A stretch of DNA of 45,012 bases from HGM04593 sp964423665 (GCA_964423665.1 CAYRFX010000010.1:1-45012); one strand, 5' to 3'. Shown: positions 24,620 to 33,277, counted from the stretch's first letter. The notes: generated from the sequence alone by a model not told the origin. Numbers and translations: made by a program.

Positions 24620-25387
24620 ATGGATAATAGGAATCAGCTATCGGCAGCAATAAAAAGCTTGCGCAATCTAAAATACATCACCTTTTCCTCCATCGACAAA
24701 TCCATTTTAGAGAACGAAGAAAAGATTCTTGAATATTTCAACGCCCCCTTTGAATCCGTTGTTGATGTGGAATTTGAGAAATTGGTCTCGGCAGCAACCA
24801 TCAGAAGCGTTTATTCATCATCTGCTCCCAATTCCATGAAGTATGACCTTGCACAAAGACAGGCGCGACAGAATGTAGAGGCTATACGCTATCAGAAACT
24901 TGCGTGGAAGTATGAGACCGAGACAATTTCGGCAAAAGAATATCAGAAACGGTTAAAAAACAACAATGTAGCCCAAAAGGTAGCCTTAGTGAAGGCATGC
25001 AAGAAAAGACTTCTGCTCGAGGGTACCAAAATTGCCATGGGAGCAGCAATGGGAGCAATCACCGCGACATTGGGCGTTGCAACAGCCCCTGCTGCCATTG
25101 TAGGTATCGCAGCATGGGGAGTACTCACCGTTGTTGATATTTTAGTTCCCCAAAGGGTTAAGGATAAAGTTAAAAGCCACATACGAGAGGCTGTAAACAT
25201 ATGCACAAGCATGGCAAGCGTGGCGGTGAAGAAACTCCGCGAGACAGGGCAAAAGATTGCAGAGAAGGTTGCACCCGTGGTGGAAAAAGCAACAAAAGCC
25301 ATTGAGAAAGTGGGAAACAGCATAAAAGCCGGGTGGGAAGCAACCAAACAGGGTGCAAAAAAGTTGTGGAATAAACTTTTTGGTTAA
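24620..25387 (+). CDS. Membrane/amphipathic protein of the AAA operon
   Basis: This 255-residue protein has a helical N-terminal half (coiled coil near 75-125), a hydrophobic hairpin at about 135-173 (GAAMGAITATLGVATAPAAI, then GIAAWGVLTVVDILV), and a C-terminal run of amphipathic Lys/Ala/Val helices (KKLRETGQKIAEKVAPVVEK and similar) like those of apolipoprotein-like or pore-forming proteins. No signal peptide. It starts two bases after the coiled-coil gene and stops five bases before the ATPase gene. I infer that it binds or inserts into membrane and is handled by the AAA protein; a pore-type effector is one option. Confidence 0.55.
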   Translation: MDNRNQLSAAIKSLRNLKYITFSSIDKSILENEEKILEYFNAPFESVVDVEFEKLVSAATIRSVYSSSAPNSMKYDLAQRQARQNVEAIRYQKLAWKYETETISAKEYQKRLKNNNVAQKVALVKACKKRLLLEGTKIAMGAAMGAITATLGVATAPAAIVGIAAWGVLTVVDILVPQRVKDKVKSHIREAVNICTSMASVAVKKLRETGQKIAEKVAPVVEKATKAIEKVGNSIKAGWEATKQGAKKLWNKLFG

Positions 25388-25392
25388 TTACT

Positions 25393-27081
25393 ATGTATAA
25401 CGAATTAAAAAATCAGATTATAACTGGGCTGCTAAGCTCCCCGGTTATATATATTCCTCATTTTCACTATGAGCTCATAGATGAGGTGATAAGCGATATC
25501 CTCGCGCCTCGGGAAGGGAGAAATATTTTGGAGCTGAACATCGAGGATATTTGTGAGTTCGACATAAGGCTTGGGGTTATTGACTTTAACACCAAACGAC
25601 CCGATGACGATTGGAGCACCAAATTGGAGATATTGCTCGAGGATATTGTTGCGGGAAAGAAGAACAGGGTGAACAACAAAAAGGTCTTCTTGATTAAAAA
25701 CGCCGATAAGATTCTTGTTTCCGAGGAGGTTGTCGCCTTGTTGCAGTTATTTGCACAGAAATATGAGCGGAACGATTATGAGAGACCATACTCCATAATT
25801 CTGGTTTCTTCGGAACACACTGCAGCACTGCCTCTGGGTATAGAGAAGATTGTTTCAATAGTAGATGTGCCGGCCCCCACCGAAGATGAGATATCCTATT
25901 ATATAAATTCGCTGAACTTGAATGTTTCTAATAATTACAGCGAGCAGCAGAAGTCCTGGGTGATGAAGAACTACATCAGAACACTGCAAGGGCTTCAAAT
26001 GTATGAGATTAAACAGATTATAAACTCCTCTACCGTGCGCACCGGGGGATATATCTCGGAAAAGACTATCTCCATAGCTCTTGAAGAGAAGAAGAATATT
26101 GTAAAAAAATCGGGCATAATAGAGGTTGTAAACACCGATGTAACATTTGAAGAGGTGGGAGGATTGGAAAACCTCAAAAAGGACCTGAAGGACAAGGCAA
26201 AGATATACCAACATCTGAGCCGTGCTGCCGACCTTAAGATTCCGTTGCCCAAGGGGATACTTATTATCGGAATGCCGGGCTGTGGCAAAAGCATGATTGC
26301 AAAATCCATTGCAGAGAGGTTCGGTGTTTCGCTCCTGAGGTTAGATGTAAACAGATTGATGGGGCAGTATGTGGGGCAGAGCGAGCAGAATCTGAGGCGC
26401 GCGTTAGAGACTGCGGAGGCTGCGCACCCCTGTGTCCTGTGGATAGATGAGATTGAAAAAGCCTTTGCCGGCAGTAGCGGGCAGGGCGAGAACGATATGC
26501 TCGTAATGCGATTGATGGGGCACTTCCTCACATGGATGCAAGAAAGAAAAACCGCCGTATATATTGTTGCAACGGCTAACGATGTGATGCGCCCCGAATT
26601 TATGCGCAAGGGCCGATTCGACGAGGTATATTTTGTAGATTTCCCCACCATGGAGGAACGCATAGATATTCTCAAAAAGAAGATACGCAAATATGACACC
26701 GACGGCACGGTATTTGATTTTTCCGCTCTTAAGGCAGATGGCAGCTACCCCCCCCAATCCCTTGAAAATATATCAAAAGCAATGGCAGCAACCGGCGCAA
26801 ACGCAGGAGGATTCTCGGGTGCCGAGATTGAGAGCGTTGTGAACATGGTTATTGAATCTAAATTCATAGAATATATAAACTCCATTGAGGCGGGGAAAAA
26901 GGTTGATTCAATCAAAATAGAGGAAAAGGACTTCATAGAAAAAGCCAACCTCATTAAAGATGCCGCAATGTGCAACCAGAAGGGCAGAAAGCAGGAGAGA
27001 AGCGACCACGAAAAGACAAACATAGAAAGAATAAGAGATGTGCAGGCGGTGTATAAATTCAGGCATGCGTCTAAAACTTGA
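25393..27081 (+). CDS. AAA+ ATPase, Ycf46-like
   Basis: This 562-residue protein has an N-terminal degenerate P-loop-like domain (residues 1-240; VFLIKNADKILVS and IILVSSEHTAALP strands), then one AAA domain: GGLENLKKDLKDKA, Walker A GMPGCGKS near 294-301, Walker B CVLWIDEIEKAF near 347-358, and an arginine-finger segment FMRKGRFDEVYF. The pattern YVGQSEQNLRRALETAEAA is typical of Ycf46-type proteins, whose N-terminal half is likewise an inactive AAA-like domain. Such ATPases remodel protein partners. The neighbours are a coiled-coil protein, a hydrophobic protein and an FGE-fold protein; AAA plus FGE-fold pairs are known in bacterial conflict systems. Confidence 0.82.
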   Translation: MYNELKNQIITGLLSSPVIYIPHFHYELIDEVISDILAPREGRNILELNIEDICEFDIRLGVIDFNTKRPDDDWSTKLEILLEDIVAGKKNRVNNKKVFLIKNADKILVSEEVVALLQLFAQKYERNDYERPYSIILVSSEHTAALPLGIEKIVSIVDVPAPTEDEISYYINSLNLNVSNNYSEQQKSWVMKNYIRTLQGLQMYEIKQIINSSTVRTGGYISEKTISIALEEKKNIVKKSGIIEVVNTDVTFEEVGGLENLKKDLKDKAKIYQHLSRAADLKIPLPKGILIIGMPGCGKSMIAKSIAERFGVSLLRLDVNRLMGQYVGQSEQNLRRALETAEAAHPCVLWIDEIEKAFAGSSGQGENDMLVMRLMGHFLTWMQERKTAVYIVATANDVMRPEFMRKGRFDEVYFVDFPTMEERIDILKKKIRKYDTDGTVFDFSALKADGSYPPQSLENISKAMAATGANAGGFSGAEIESVVNMVIESKFIEYINSIEAGKKVDSIKIEEKDFIEKANLIKDAAMCNQKGRKQERSDHEKTNIERIRDVQAVYKFRHASKT

Positions 27082-27093
27082 AAAACATTAACA

Positions 27094-28428
27094 ATGAGAA
27101 CAATACTTTATATTGGCAACAGCTACTGCTCGTGCACGGCTGAGCTCAAAAGCATAATCGACAAATCCCCCGCACAGGAATCCCCGCTGGGGAAAGAGCT
27201 GCTGTGCGCGCTCAAAGATGGGACGCTGGAAAAATGGCTCAACGAGGGGAACGCAGAGGAACAATCCCTTGCAAAAGAGCTCCCGCAGGTTCATGCGGGG
27301 GCATCAGATTCCGAGCTGTTGAGGAAGCTGGGAGAGTGTTTCAAATCCAACTATAAAACACAGGCACTCAATATCTCCGATTTTATTGTGCTGCAAAAAG
27401 TTCACGCAACCATTGGGGACAGGCCCGCCACCGCCCTCCCCTTGAAAAGTGCAAATATCTATTGCCGTCTAAATGATGTTGCAATAAACCCGGCTTTCCA
27501 CTTTAATTTTAAGGTGGAAAAGACAATTGGAGAAAAAGCCAGCCTCTATGTGAGAATAAAAAAGAACGATGAGATTGCGGGAAAGAGCGAAAGAAGGGAG
27601 ATAAATTTAAGAGAACTTAGCAACACCTTAGAGGCGGATTTCTCATTATTATATGAGAGAGACATAGAAGATAAGACAACTATTCCCCTTATAGAACTTG
27701 TCTCTGAATTTATGGGAGAGGAGACCATTTTGTGGAACAGCCGGGTATCCTGTGATATTATTACCGTGGGAGATATCTCGTTTAAGATGATATATGTGGA
27801 GGGCGGCACATTCAAAATGGGAGATGGACTGGTGCCCGTACACCCCATACACTATGTAACCTTGGATAGTTTCTTTATTGCAGAAACCCAAGTAACCCAG
27901 GAGTTGTGGGAATATATTATGGGAAGTAACCCCAGTTACAATCAAGGTCTACAGAATCCAGTTGAGTGCATAAGTTGGGAAAATTGTCGAGCATTCACTA
28001 GAAAATTAAATAAAATCACTGGACTTAAGTTCCGCCTACCAACTGAGGCAGAGTGGGAATATGCAGCCAAGGGAGGAAATAAATCTAAAGGATACCTTTT
28101 TTGTGGAGGTAACGACCCTAAATCTGAATACTTCTGGTACGCAGAATGTAGTAAAAATCACACTCACCCGGTCAAGCAACTTAAACCAAATGAACTTGGT
28201 ATCTATGATATGAGCGGTAACGTATGGGAGTGGTGCTACGACAGATACGACACATACCCATCTTCACCCCAAGTAAACCCCAAAGGTGCTGAAAAAGGAG
28301 AATATAGAATTTTAAGAGGTGGATCTTATGATAACAACAATGAATGTTGTGCTACCACATATAGGAACCACCATCATGAGAAAGGGCGCAGTGATTGCTT
28401 TGGCTTGCGCCTTGCATTAGATGCATAA
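27094..28428 (+). CDS. FGE-sulfatase (SUMF1)-fold protein, possible diversified target
   Basis: This 444-residue protein has a helical N-terminal domain (1-95; LCALKDGTLEKWLNEGNAEE), a beta-rich middle domain (100-225), and a C-terminal formylglycine-generating-enzyme fold (about 228-444): MIYVEGGTFKMGD, ETQVTQELWEYIMG, FRLPTEAEWEYAAKGG, MSGNVWEWCYDRY and RILRGGSYDNNN ending GLRLALDA. This fold also serves as a scaffold for variable binding surfaces in diversity-generating retroelement targets, and the last 40 residues (Asn/His/Cys/Tyr-rich between RGGSY and GLRLA) fit that. From about 27890 onward codon use is more AT-rich than upstream. It follows the AAA gene by 12 bases. No reverse transcriptase is in the window. 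Confidence 0.82.
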   Translation: MRTILYIGNSYCSCTAELKSIIDKSPAQESPLGKELLCALKDGTLEKWLNEGNAEEQSLAKELPQVHAGASDSELLRKLGECFKSNYKTQALNISDFIVLQKVHATIGDRPATALPLKSANIYCRLNDVAINPAFHFNFKVEKTIGEKASLYVRIKKNDEIAGKSERREINLRELSNTLEADFSLLYERDIEDKTTIPLIELVSEFMGEETILWNSRVSCDIITVGDISFKMIYVEGGTFKMGDGLVPVHPIHYVTLDSFFIAETQVTQELWEYIMGSNPSYNQGLQNPVECISWENCRAFTRKLNKITGLKFRLPTEAEWEYAAKGGNKSKGYLFCGGNDPKSEYFWYAECSKNHTHPVKQLKPNELGIYDMSGNVWEWCYDRYDTYPSSPQVNPKGAEKGEYRILRGGSYDNNNECCATTYRNHHHEKGRSDCFGLRLALDA

Positions 28429-28464
28429 AACCGGCACAGCAATATTGTAATTAAGTGATAGATT

Positions 28465-28513
28465 TTCCCCGGGTTGCTGCTCTATATGAGAAAAGAGGGT
28501 ACAGCCCGGGGAA
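28465..28513 (+). terminator. Hairpin after the FGE-fold gene
   Basis: TTCCCCGGGTTG (28465-28476) pairs with CAGCCCGGGGAA (28502-28513) over 12 bases with one G-T pair, 36 bases after the stop codon. The run after it is AATTTATATA rather than pure T, so termination may be partial. Confidence 0.5.
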
Positions 28514-28553
28514 TTTATATAGAAAAGATGTTTATATAAAAAATTAAGATAAC

Positions 28554-28955
28554 ATGAAAGCAACAATAACCTACAAAGAGATTTCCGATTTAATTGAAAA
28601 AGAGTACAATATACGCCCAAAATTTTCGGCAACCGGTGAAAAGGGGCTGGAGGCAAGCTATAAGGCGGGGTTCCTCATGCCCACAATAACCATAAAATTA
28701 CACATCGAGGCGGTGCGCAGGGATGCCGTGTACCTCTCATACGATTGCGGGGAAGGAGCTGCGCTAATGATTGCCGGCGCCATTGCCTATCTTAAAGGGA
28801 AACTCCCAAGCGGCATAGAGATTAACACCACTGACAAACGCGTGAATATCTACCCCGGGCAGTTCAAGCAGCTTGAAAAGGCATTGGAGTATGTGACGCT
28901 GTCGGATATTTCTTTTGACGAAGAGAATGTAAAAGTATCGCTATCAATGGTGTAG
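28554..28955 (+). CDS. Hypothetical 133-residue protein
   Basis: This 133-residue protein has no family that I recognise. It looks like a small alpha/beta protein: an N-terminal helix (YKEISDLIEKEYNI), strands with alternating hydrophobics (TITIKLHIEAV, DAVYLSY), a small-residue helix (GEGAALMIAGAIAYLKGKL) and a final strand (VKVSLSMV). No signal peptide or membrane span. It stands between the AAA/FGE operon and the 28994 gene on the same strand, 38 bases before the latter. Confidence 0.6.
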   Translation: MKATITYKEISDLIEKEYNIRPKFSATGEKGLEASYKAGFLMPTITIKLHIEAVRRDAVYLSYDCGEGAALMIAGAIAYLKGKLPSGIEINTTDKRVNIYPGQFKQLEKALEYVTLSDISFDEENVKVSLSMV

Positions 28956-28993
28956 CGAGAAAGGGGAACAACAAACAACAAATAATTACGGCT

Positions 28994-29560
28994 ATGAGTG
29001 TGACAAAAAAGGTTGAAGCAATGATTGCTCCCGGGAAAAGCATCGAGGAGAAGCTATATTTGGTATTATCGGAGATGGACTTTGCCCGTAACGGATACAA
29101 TATAAGCGAGCTGGGCAATGGAATATTTGCCATTGAAAAGGTCATCTGCGGCTGGTGGAAACAGCGTTACCTTATAGACCGGAGAAATTGCCGTGCCTAT
29201 GAGATTATGGACGGCAACATGAATTTCGCAAATTTCACAACAGATGATATTGACTGGGAGAGCCTTGCGCCACTGCCCGAAAGAGCAAAGAGACGGGCAG
29301 AAAGGCTGTCGGCTCACTACCCTACTTTTGTACACAGCTTCAGTAACGGGGTGGCTGAGGTATCGTGGCAGCTCAACCCCGATGGGCGGTACTACATGGA
29401 CGATGACGGGTTCGGCATGAGTGATGATGAGGAGATAACCGTCTATGGCTTCATTGATTCTGAGATGAATGTACTGGTAAAGTTTAGGTATATAGGCAGG
29501 AATTGGGCACGGTTAAAAGAGATGCGCAGCGAGGCTGAGCGCATATTGCAAGAGAGATGA
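28994..29560 (+). CDS. Hypothetical 188-residue protein
   Basis: This 188-residue protein is soluble, with no recognised family. Residues 25-75 include aromatic strands (GNGIFAIEKVICGWWKQRYL), residues 90-105 are a basic helix, and residues 110-165 form a beta-rich segment (NGVAEVSWQLNPDGRYYMDD, then EEITVYGFIDSEMNVLVKFR). The acidic loop DDDGFGMSDDEE could bind a metal. It shares direction and spacing with the 28554 gene, and the NrtR operator region follows about 20 bases after its stop. Confidence 0.6.
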   Translation: MSVTKKVEAMIAPGKSIEEKLYLVLSEMDFARNGYNISELGNGIFAIEKVICGWWKQRYLIDRRNCRAYEIMDGNMNFANFTTDDIDWESLAPLPERAKRRAERLSAHYPTFVHSFSNGVAEVSWQLNPDGRYYMDDDGFGMSDDEEITVYGFIDSEMNVLVKFRYIGRNWARLKEMRSEAERILQER

Positions 29561-29581
29561 TATGCCTTTGAATTTTATTTA

Positions 29582-29600
29582 TTGCGTAAAAACAACGCAA
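29582..29600. promoter_or_regulatory. NrtR-type operator, copy 1
   Basis: TTGCGT-N7-ACGCAA is a perfect 6-base inverted repeat. An identical arrangement occurs at 29634, exactly 52 bases (about five helical turns) away, on the same DNA face. It lies just upstream of the -33 element of the Nudix-regulator promoter. Confidence 0.75.
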
Positions 29601-29604
29601 ATTA

Positions 29605-29636
29605 TTTGGTGGTTATAATTATCTGTCATATATTTG
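29605..29636 (+). promoter_or_regulatory. Promoter of the NrtR/ADP-ribose operon
   Basis: TTTG at 29605-29608, a 20-base spacer and TATATTTG at 29629-29636 give a perfect Bacteroidetes promoter. It lies between two operators, and the last three bases of its -7 box are the first three of operator 2, so a bound regulator would block it. Confidence 0.85.
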
Positions 29637-29652
29637 CGTAAAATAAACGCAA
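29634..29652. promoter_or_regulatory. NrtR-type operator, copy 2
   Basis: TTGCGT-N7-ACGCAA again, overlapping the -7 box and ending five bases before the ATG at 29658. It also contains a TTG that could be mistaken for the start of the regulator gene. Confidence 0.75.
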
Positions 29653-29657
29653 TAAAC

Positions 29658-30350
29658 ATGAACGAACAGAAATTTTGTTACAGGTATCCGCATCCTGCCG
29701 TTACGGCAGACTGTGTGATTTTCGGGTTTGACGGGGTAAGCATTAAGGTGTTGTTGATTCAGCGTGGCATTGAGCCCTTCAAAGGACAATGGGCACTCCC
29801 CGGTGGATTCATGAACATGAACGAGAATGCCGAAGAGTGTGCCAAACGTGAGTTGGAGGAGGAGACCGGGCTGAAAAATGCCTCTGTTGAGCAATTCTAC
29901 ACCTTCTCCGATGTAAATCGCGACCCACGCGAACGAGTAATCACCGTTGCGCACTATGCGCTTGTAAAACTCTCTGAGGTTAAAGGAGGTGATGATGCAG
30001 CTTCGGCTCGCTGGTTTGCAATGGACAAGGTGCCCAGCCTTGCTTTTGACCACGACAGAATCATGCGCATGGCTGTAAATCGCTTGAAAGAGCGCATCTG
30101 TTTTGAGCCCATTGGCTTTGAGCTGCTGCCCGAGGTGTTTACAATGTCGGAACTGCAGAACCTATATGAGGCAATTTTGGAGGTAAAGTTCGACCGCCGC
30201 AACTTCTACAACAAGATGCTCAAACTCGGTATCCTCACCGAGGCTGAGCCTCGCCCTGCAAACGCCTCTCGCCGCACGCCGACAAAGTATCGCTTCAATG
30301 CCGAGAAGTATGCCGAATTGAAACAAAAAGGATTTAGATTGGAGTTTTAA
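29658..30350 (+). CDS. NrtR-type Nudix transcriptional regulator
   Basis: This 230-residue protein has an N-terminal Nudix domain and a C-terminal winged helix, the NrtR layout. The Nudix box GFMNMNENAEECAKRELEEE, then TGL, has every catalytic position (G-x5-E-x7-RE-x2-EE-x-G), so ADP-ribose or NDP-sugar hydrolysis may be retained. The C-terminal part (FTMSELQNLYEAILEVKFDR, then NFYNKML) is typical of the NrtR DNA-binding domain. Characterised NrtR proteins repress NAD genes and respond to ADP-ribose. Here two operators overlap its own promoter, implying autoregulation, and the genes after it hydrolyse ADP-ribosyl bonds. The TTG at 29634 is in frame but lies within the promoter, so the ATG at 29658 is the start. 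Confidence 0.88.
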   Translation: MNEQKFCYRYPHPAVTADCVIFGFDGVSIKVLLIQRGIEPFKGQWALPGGFMNMNENAEECAKRELEEETGLKNASVEQFYTFSDVNRDPRERVITVAHYALVKLSEVKGGDDAASARWFAMDKVPSLAFDHDRIMRMAVNRLKERICFEPIGFELLPEVFTMSELQNLYEAILEVKFDRRNFYNKMLKLGILTEAEPRPANASRRTPTKYRFNAEKYAELKQKGFRLEF

Positions 30351-30365
30351 TAAAATACATATACC

Positions 30366-30746
30366 ATGGGATTAGTAACATTCTTAGGCTGGGAGGGCTC
30401 CTATGCCCTGTATAAAATTGAAAGGAAAGAACTCGCCAACTGGAAACAAATAGAGAAAGTATTGGTAGCTCACATGGGGAGATGGACCGAAAAAGATGGC
30501 ATGATGTGCCACCCCGAGTATGAACACTACGAGGACGTGCAAAAGGATTTAGGAAAAGGGCTCGGCTTTATATGTAAAGAACACTCAAAGGTGCTCAACA
30601 GAAGTCTTTTCCTCTATGGTTTTGAAAATTCGCCCGACGGGGAGTACATTCTTGCCGTTCCCGCCACAGGCGAGGATTTTAACTTTGAGATATATGGCAT
30701 GGACCATTTTGGTGGCTTAGTGCTACTGGAACAAAGAGAATTGTAA
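30366..30746 (+). CDS. Hypothetical protein of the ADP-ribose operon
   Basis: This 126-residue soluble protein has no recognised family. It contains many aromatic and acidic residues: GWEGSYALYKIERKELANW, HPEYEHYEDVQKDLGKGLGF, and a C-terminal strand pair (EYILAVPATGEDFNFEIYGM). It lies 15 bases after the regulator and two bases before the glycohydrolase fusion, so it is surely cotranscribed and probably coupled to the latter. A helper for ADP-ribose-linked substrates is a guess from position only. Confidence 0.65.
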   Translation: MGLVTFLGWEGSYALYKIERKELANWKQIEKVLVAHMGRWTEKDGMMCHPEYEHYEDVQKDLGKGLGFICKEHSKVLNRSLFLYGFENSPDGEYILAVPATGEDFNFEIYGMDHFGGLVLLEQREL

Positions 30747-30748
30747 TT

Positions 30749-33277
30749 ATGAAAATATTAGGTGCGATTGTTGGTGATATTATCGGTTCCACTCGAGAGT
30801 GGAACAACGTAAAAACCGAGGATTTTGAGCTATTGCCTAAGGGCAGCAGCTTTACAGATGACACGGTGATGACCTTGGCAGTAGCCGAGTGGCTGATGAG
30901 CGACCCCGAGCATAGCGAAAGGGGGCTCGTCGAATGCATGCAACGCTTGGGACGCAAGTACCCCGATGCCGGGTATGGCAGAATGTTCCGCTGTTGGCTC
31001 AATACAGAAAATCCGGAGCCATACAACAGTTTCGGCAATGGTTCTGCCATGCGTGTGAGCCCGGTGGGCTTGTATGCAAACTCGTTGGAGGAGGCATTGG
31101 AGCTTGCCCGCATCACGGCATCGGTGAGCCACGACCACTCAGAAGGCATCAAAGGGGCACAGGCCATAGCAGCCAGTATCTACTTGAAACGAACAGAGAT
31201 GTTTGATGCTGCCGGAAAAATAAAACTCTATGTTGAACAGAATTTTGGATATAACCTTGATGCCGATTTAAGGGATATCCGCAACGACTACTCCTTTGAT
31301 GTTACCTGCCAGGGAAGCGTCCCCATTGCTATTATGGCATTCCTGCAAGAGCCATACAGAGCCGAAAAGGCTATTCGCTTAGCTGTGTCAATGGGTGGCG
31401 ATTCCGACACTATCGGTTGTATGACAGCATCAATTGCGACAGCCGGAATAGCATACAGCATTAGCAACCGCCTCTCGCACGAGATTGAAGAGGGTTGCCG
31501 TGAACTCCTCCCTGCTGATTTACTGGATATCAACGACCGCTTCCTGGCGTTTATCAATCGCCCATTGAATCAATCATATGAGGTTACCTGCAATGGAATT
31601 CTCTATGCAGGTGAGTACCCCGGCGACAAGAGCGAGATGGCAGCCAAGCGAAAGATTGAGCAGATGTACCATTTTGGTATCCGACATTTCATTGACCTCA
31701 CCGAGGAGGGCGAGCTCACACCATATAATCACCTGCTGCCAAAAGATACCACATACACCCGTTTCCCCATTAGGGACTGTGGCGCACCCGAAAGTGTTGA
31801 AGGTGTTCAACGCCTGCTGCTGCGCATAGAGGAACTCAAAAAAATGGATGGTTATGTTTATGTACATTGCTGGGGAGGTGTAGGACGCACCGGAACCATT
31901 ATAGCTTGCTACCTCTCTCAGAATTGGGACGAGCCCAATTTGAACCACACGTTAGAGGTGCTACGCAGGAATTTCTCAGAGATGCCAAAGGCGGCATATA
32001 GAGAGACTCCCGAAACAACAGAGCAGATTGACTTTATTGAGCAATTCATAAATGCCAACCCGCTATACAAGGAAGAGAAAGCCAAGCGAGTTGCCGACAG
32101 CATTCGTGGCTCGCTGATGGCAGGTGCAGCAGGCGATGCCTTGGGTTATGAAGTGGAGTTCATGAGCCGGCGTGCAATTCTCTCGCGCTATGGCGAGCAG
32201 GGTATTACAAAATTTGAACTTGACAACAATGGCAAGGCACTCGTCAGCGACGACACACAAATGACACTATTCACTGCCAACGGCATGCTGATGGGGCTCA
32301 CGCGCGGTTATATGCGTGGTATAGGCGGGTGCCCCGAAAAATATGTAGATGGAGCATACCTCGATTGGTATTACACGCAAACGAACATAAAGCGCGAGAT
32401 ACCGGTAAATGATTTTCACTACACCTGGCTGCGCGACCTACCCGAGATGGCACATCTGCGTGCCCCGGGGAATACCTGTTTGAGCGCTTGCGAGAGCCTG
32501 CTCAGGGGAGAAGACGTACAGAACAACAGCAAAGGTTGCGGCGGCATTATGCGCGTAGCTCCTATGGCACTGCTCGATGCCGGATACGCAGCAAGAAACG
32601 AAAACAGCTATTCCATGGAGGAGCTTGCAGAGGCAGGTGGCGAGATTGCCGAGTGCACCCACCGGCACCCGCTTGGATTCTTGCCGGCAGCACTGCTCAC
32701 GGTGCTGCTATACAAGATTGTACCTATGCCGCCCAAGCAGGTTCGGGAGGAGATTGACAGCATTGTAGCCGACACTGTAAAGTTCCTTGACCGTATATAT
32801 AAAGACAAGTACGAAGCCGACAAGAGATACTTAAAGGAGCTGACAAACAAGGCTGTGCAGCTTGCACATTCCGATATGCCGGATGCCGAAGCTATTCGCT
32901 CTCTTGGCGAGGGCTGGACCGGCGAGGAGACCTGGGCTATCGCACTCTACTGTGCCATGCGACATATCGATAGTGTGGAGGATGCCATCATTGCAGCTGT
33001 GAACCACGATGGCGACAGCGACTCCACCGGCAGTGTATGCGGCAACATTATGGGAGCAATCCATGGCTATGAGCACATCAAGCAGCGCAATATTTTCTGC
33101 CCCGAGGGTAAACAGCTGGAAGAGACGCTCGAACTCTCGGAAATCATCCTCGCCCTTGCCGACGACCTTTCAACAGGGTGCATTATTAGCGAGTATGACC
33201 CAATAGACACCCCCGAAAAGCAGCAGTGGTATGAACGCTACTGCGAGATGAGACCGAGTGGCATCGGCAACAAATAA
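30749..33277 (+). CDS. ADP-ribosylglycohydrolase / dual-specificity phosphatase / ADP-ribosylglycohydrolase fusion
   Basis: This 842-residue protein has three enzyme domains. Residues 1-270 form a DraG-type ADP-ribosylglycohydrolase: AIVGDIIGSTREW, metal-binding SFTDDTVMT near 35, and MGGDSDTIGCM near 215. Residues 285-440 form a dual-specificity (tyrosine) phosphatase-like domain with the P-loop VHCWGGVGRTGT (C374, CX5R intact). Residues 448-842 form a second, longer glycohydrolase: GSLMAGAAGDALGYEVEF, VSDDTQMTLF, and NHDGDSDSTGSVCG. All metal ligands seem to be present in both DraG domains, so both may be active. It should remove ADP-ribose from proteins, nucleic acids or small molecules, and the phosphatase may clear ADP-ribose-1''-phosphate or a phosphoprotein. 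Cotranscribed with an ADP-ribose-sensing regulator. Confidence 0.88.
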   Translation: MKILGAIVGDIIGSTREWNNVKTEDFELLPKGSSFTDDTVMTLAVAEWLMSDPEHSERGLVECMQRLGRKYPDAGYGRMFRCWLNTENPEPYNSFGNGSAMRVSPVGLYANSLEEALELARITASVSHDHSEGIKGAQAIAASIYLKRTEMFDAAGKIKLYVEQNFGYNLDADLRDIRNDYSFDVTCQGSVPIAIMAFLQEPYRAEKAIRLAVSMGGDSDTIGCMTASIATAGIAYSISNRLSHEIEEGCRELLPADLLDINDRFLAFINRPLNQSYEVTCNGILYAGEYPGDKSEMAAKRKIEQMYHFGIRHFIDLTEEGELTPYNHLLPKDTTYTRFPIRDCGAPESVEGVQRLLLRIEELKKMDGYVYVHCWGGVGRTGTIIACYLSQNWDEPNLNHTLEVLRRNFSEMPKAAYRETPETTEQIDFIEQFINANPLYKEEKAKRVADSIRGSLMAGAAGDALGYEVEFMSRRAILSRYGEQGITKFELDNNGKALVSDDTQMTLFTANGMLMGLTRGYMRGIGGCPEKYVDGAYLDWYYTQTNIKREIPVNDFHYTWLRDLPEMAHLRAPGNTCLSACESLLRGEDVQNNSKGCGGIMRVAPMALLDAGYAARNENSYSMEELAEAGGEIAECTHRHPLGFLPAALLTVLLYKIVPMPPKQVREEIDSIVADTVKFLDRIYKDKYEADKRYLKELTNKAVQLAHSDMPDAEAIRSLGEGWTGEETWAIALYCAMRHIDSVEDAIIAAVNHDGDSDSTGSVCGNIMGAIHGYEHIKQRNIFCPEGKQLEETLELSEIILALADDLSTGCIISEYDPIDTPEKQQWYERYCEMRPSGIGNK

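Noticed and set aside
29634..29657. TTG start for the NrtR-type regulator
   Set aside because: It is the operator half-site and part of the promoter; the ATG at 29658 follows directly.
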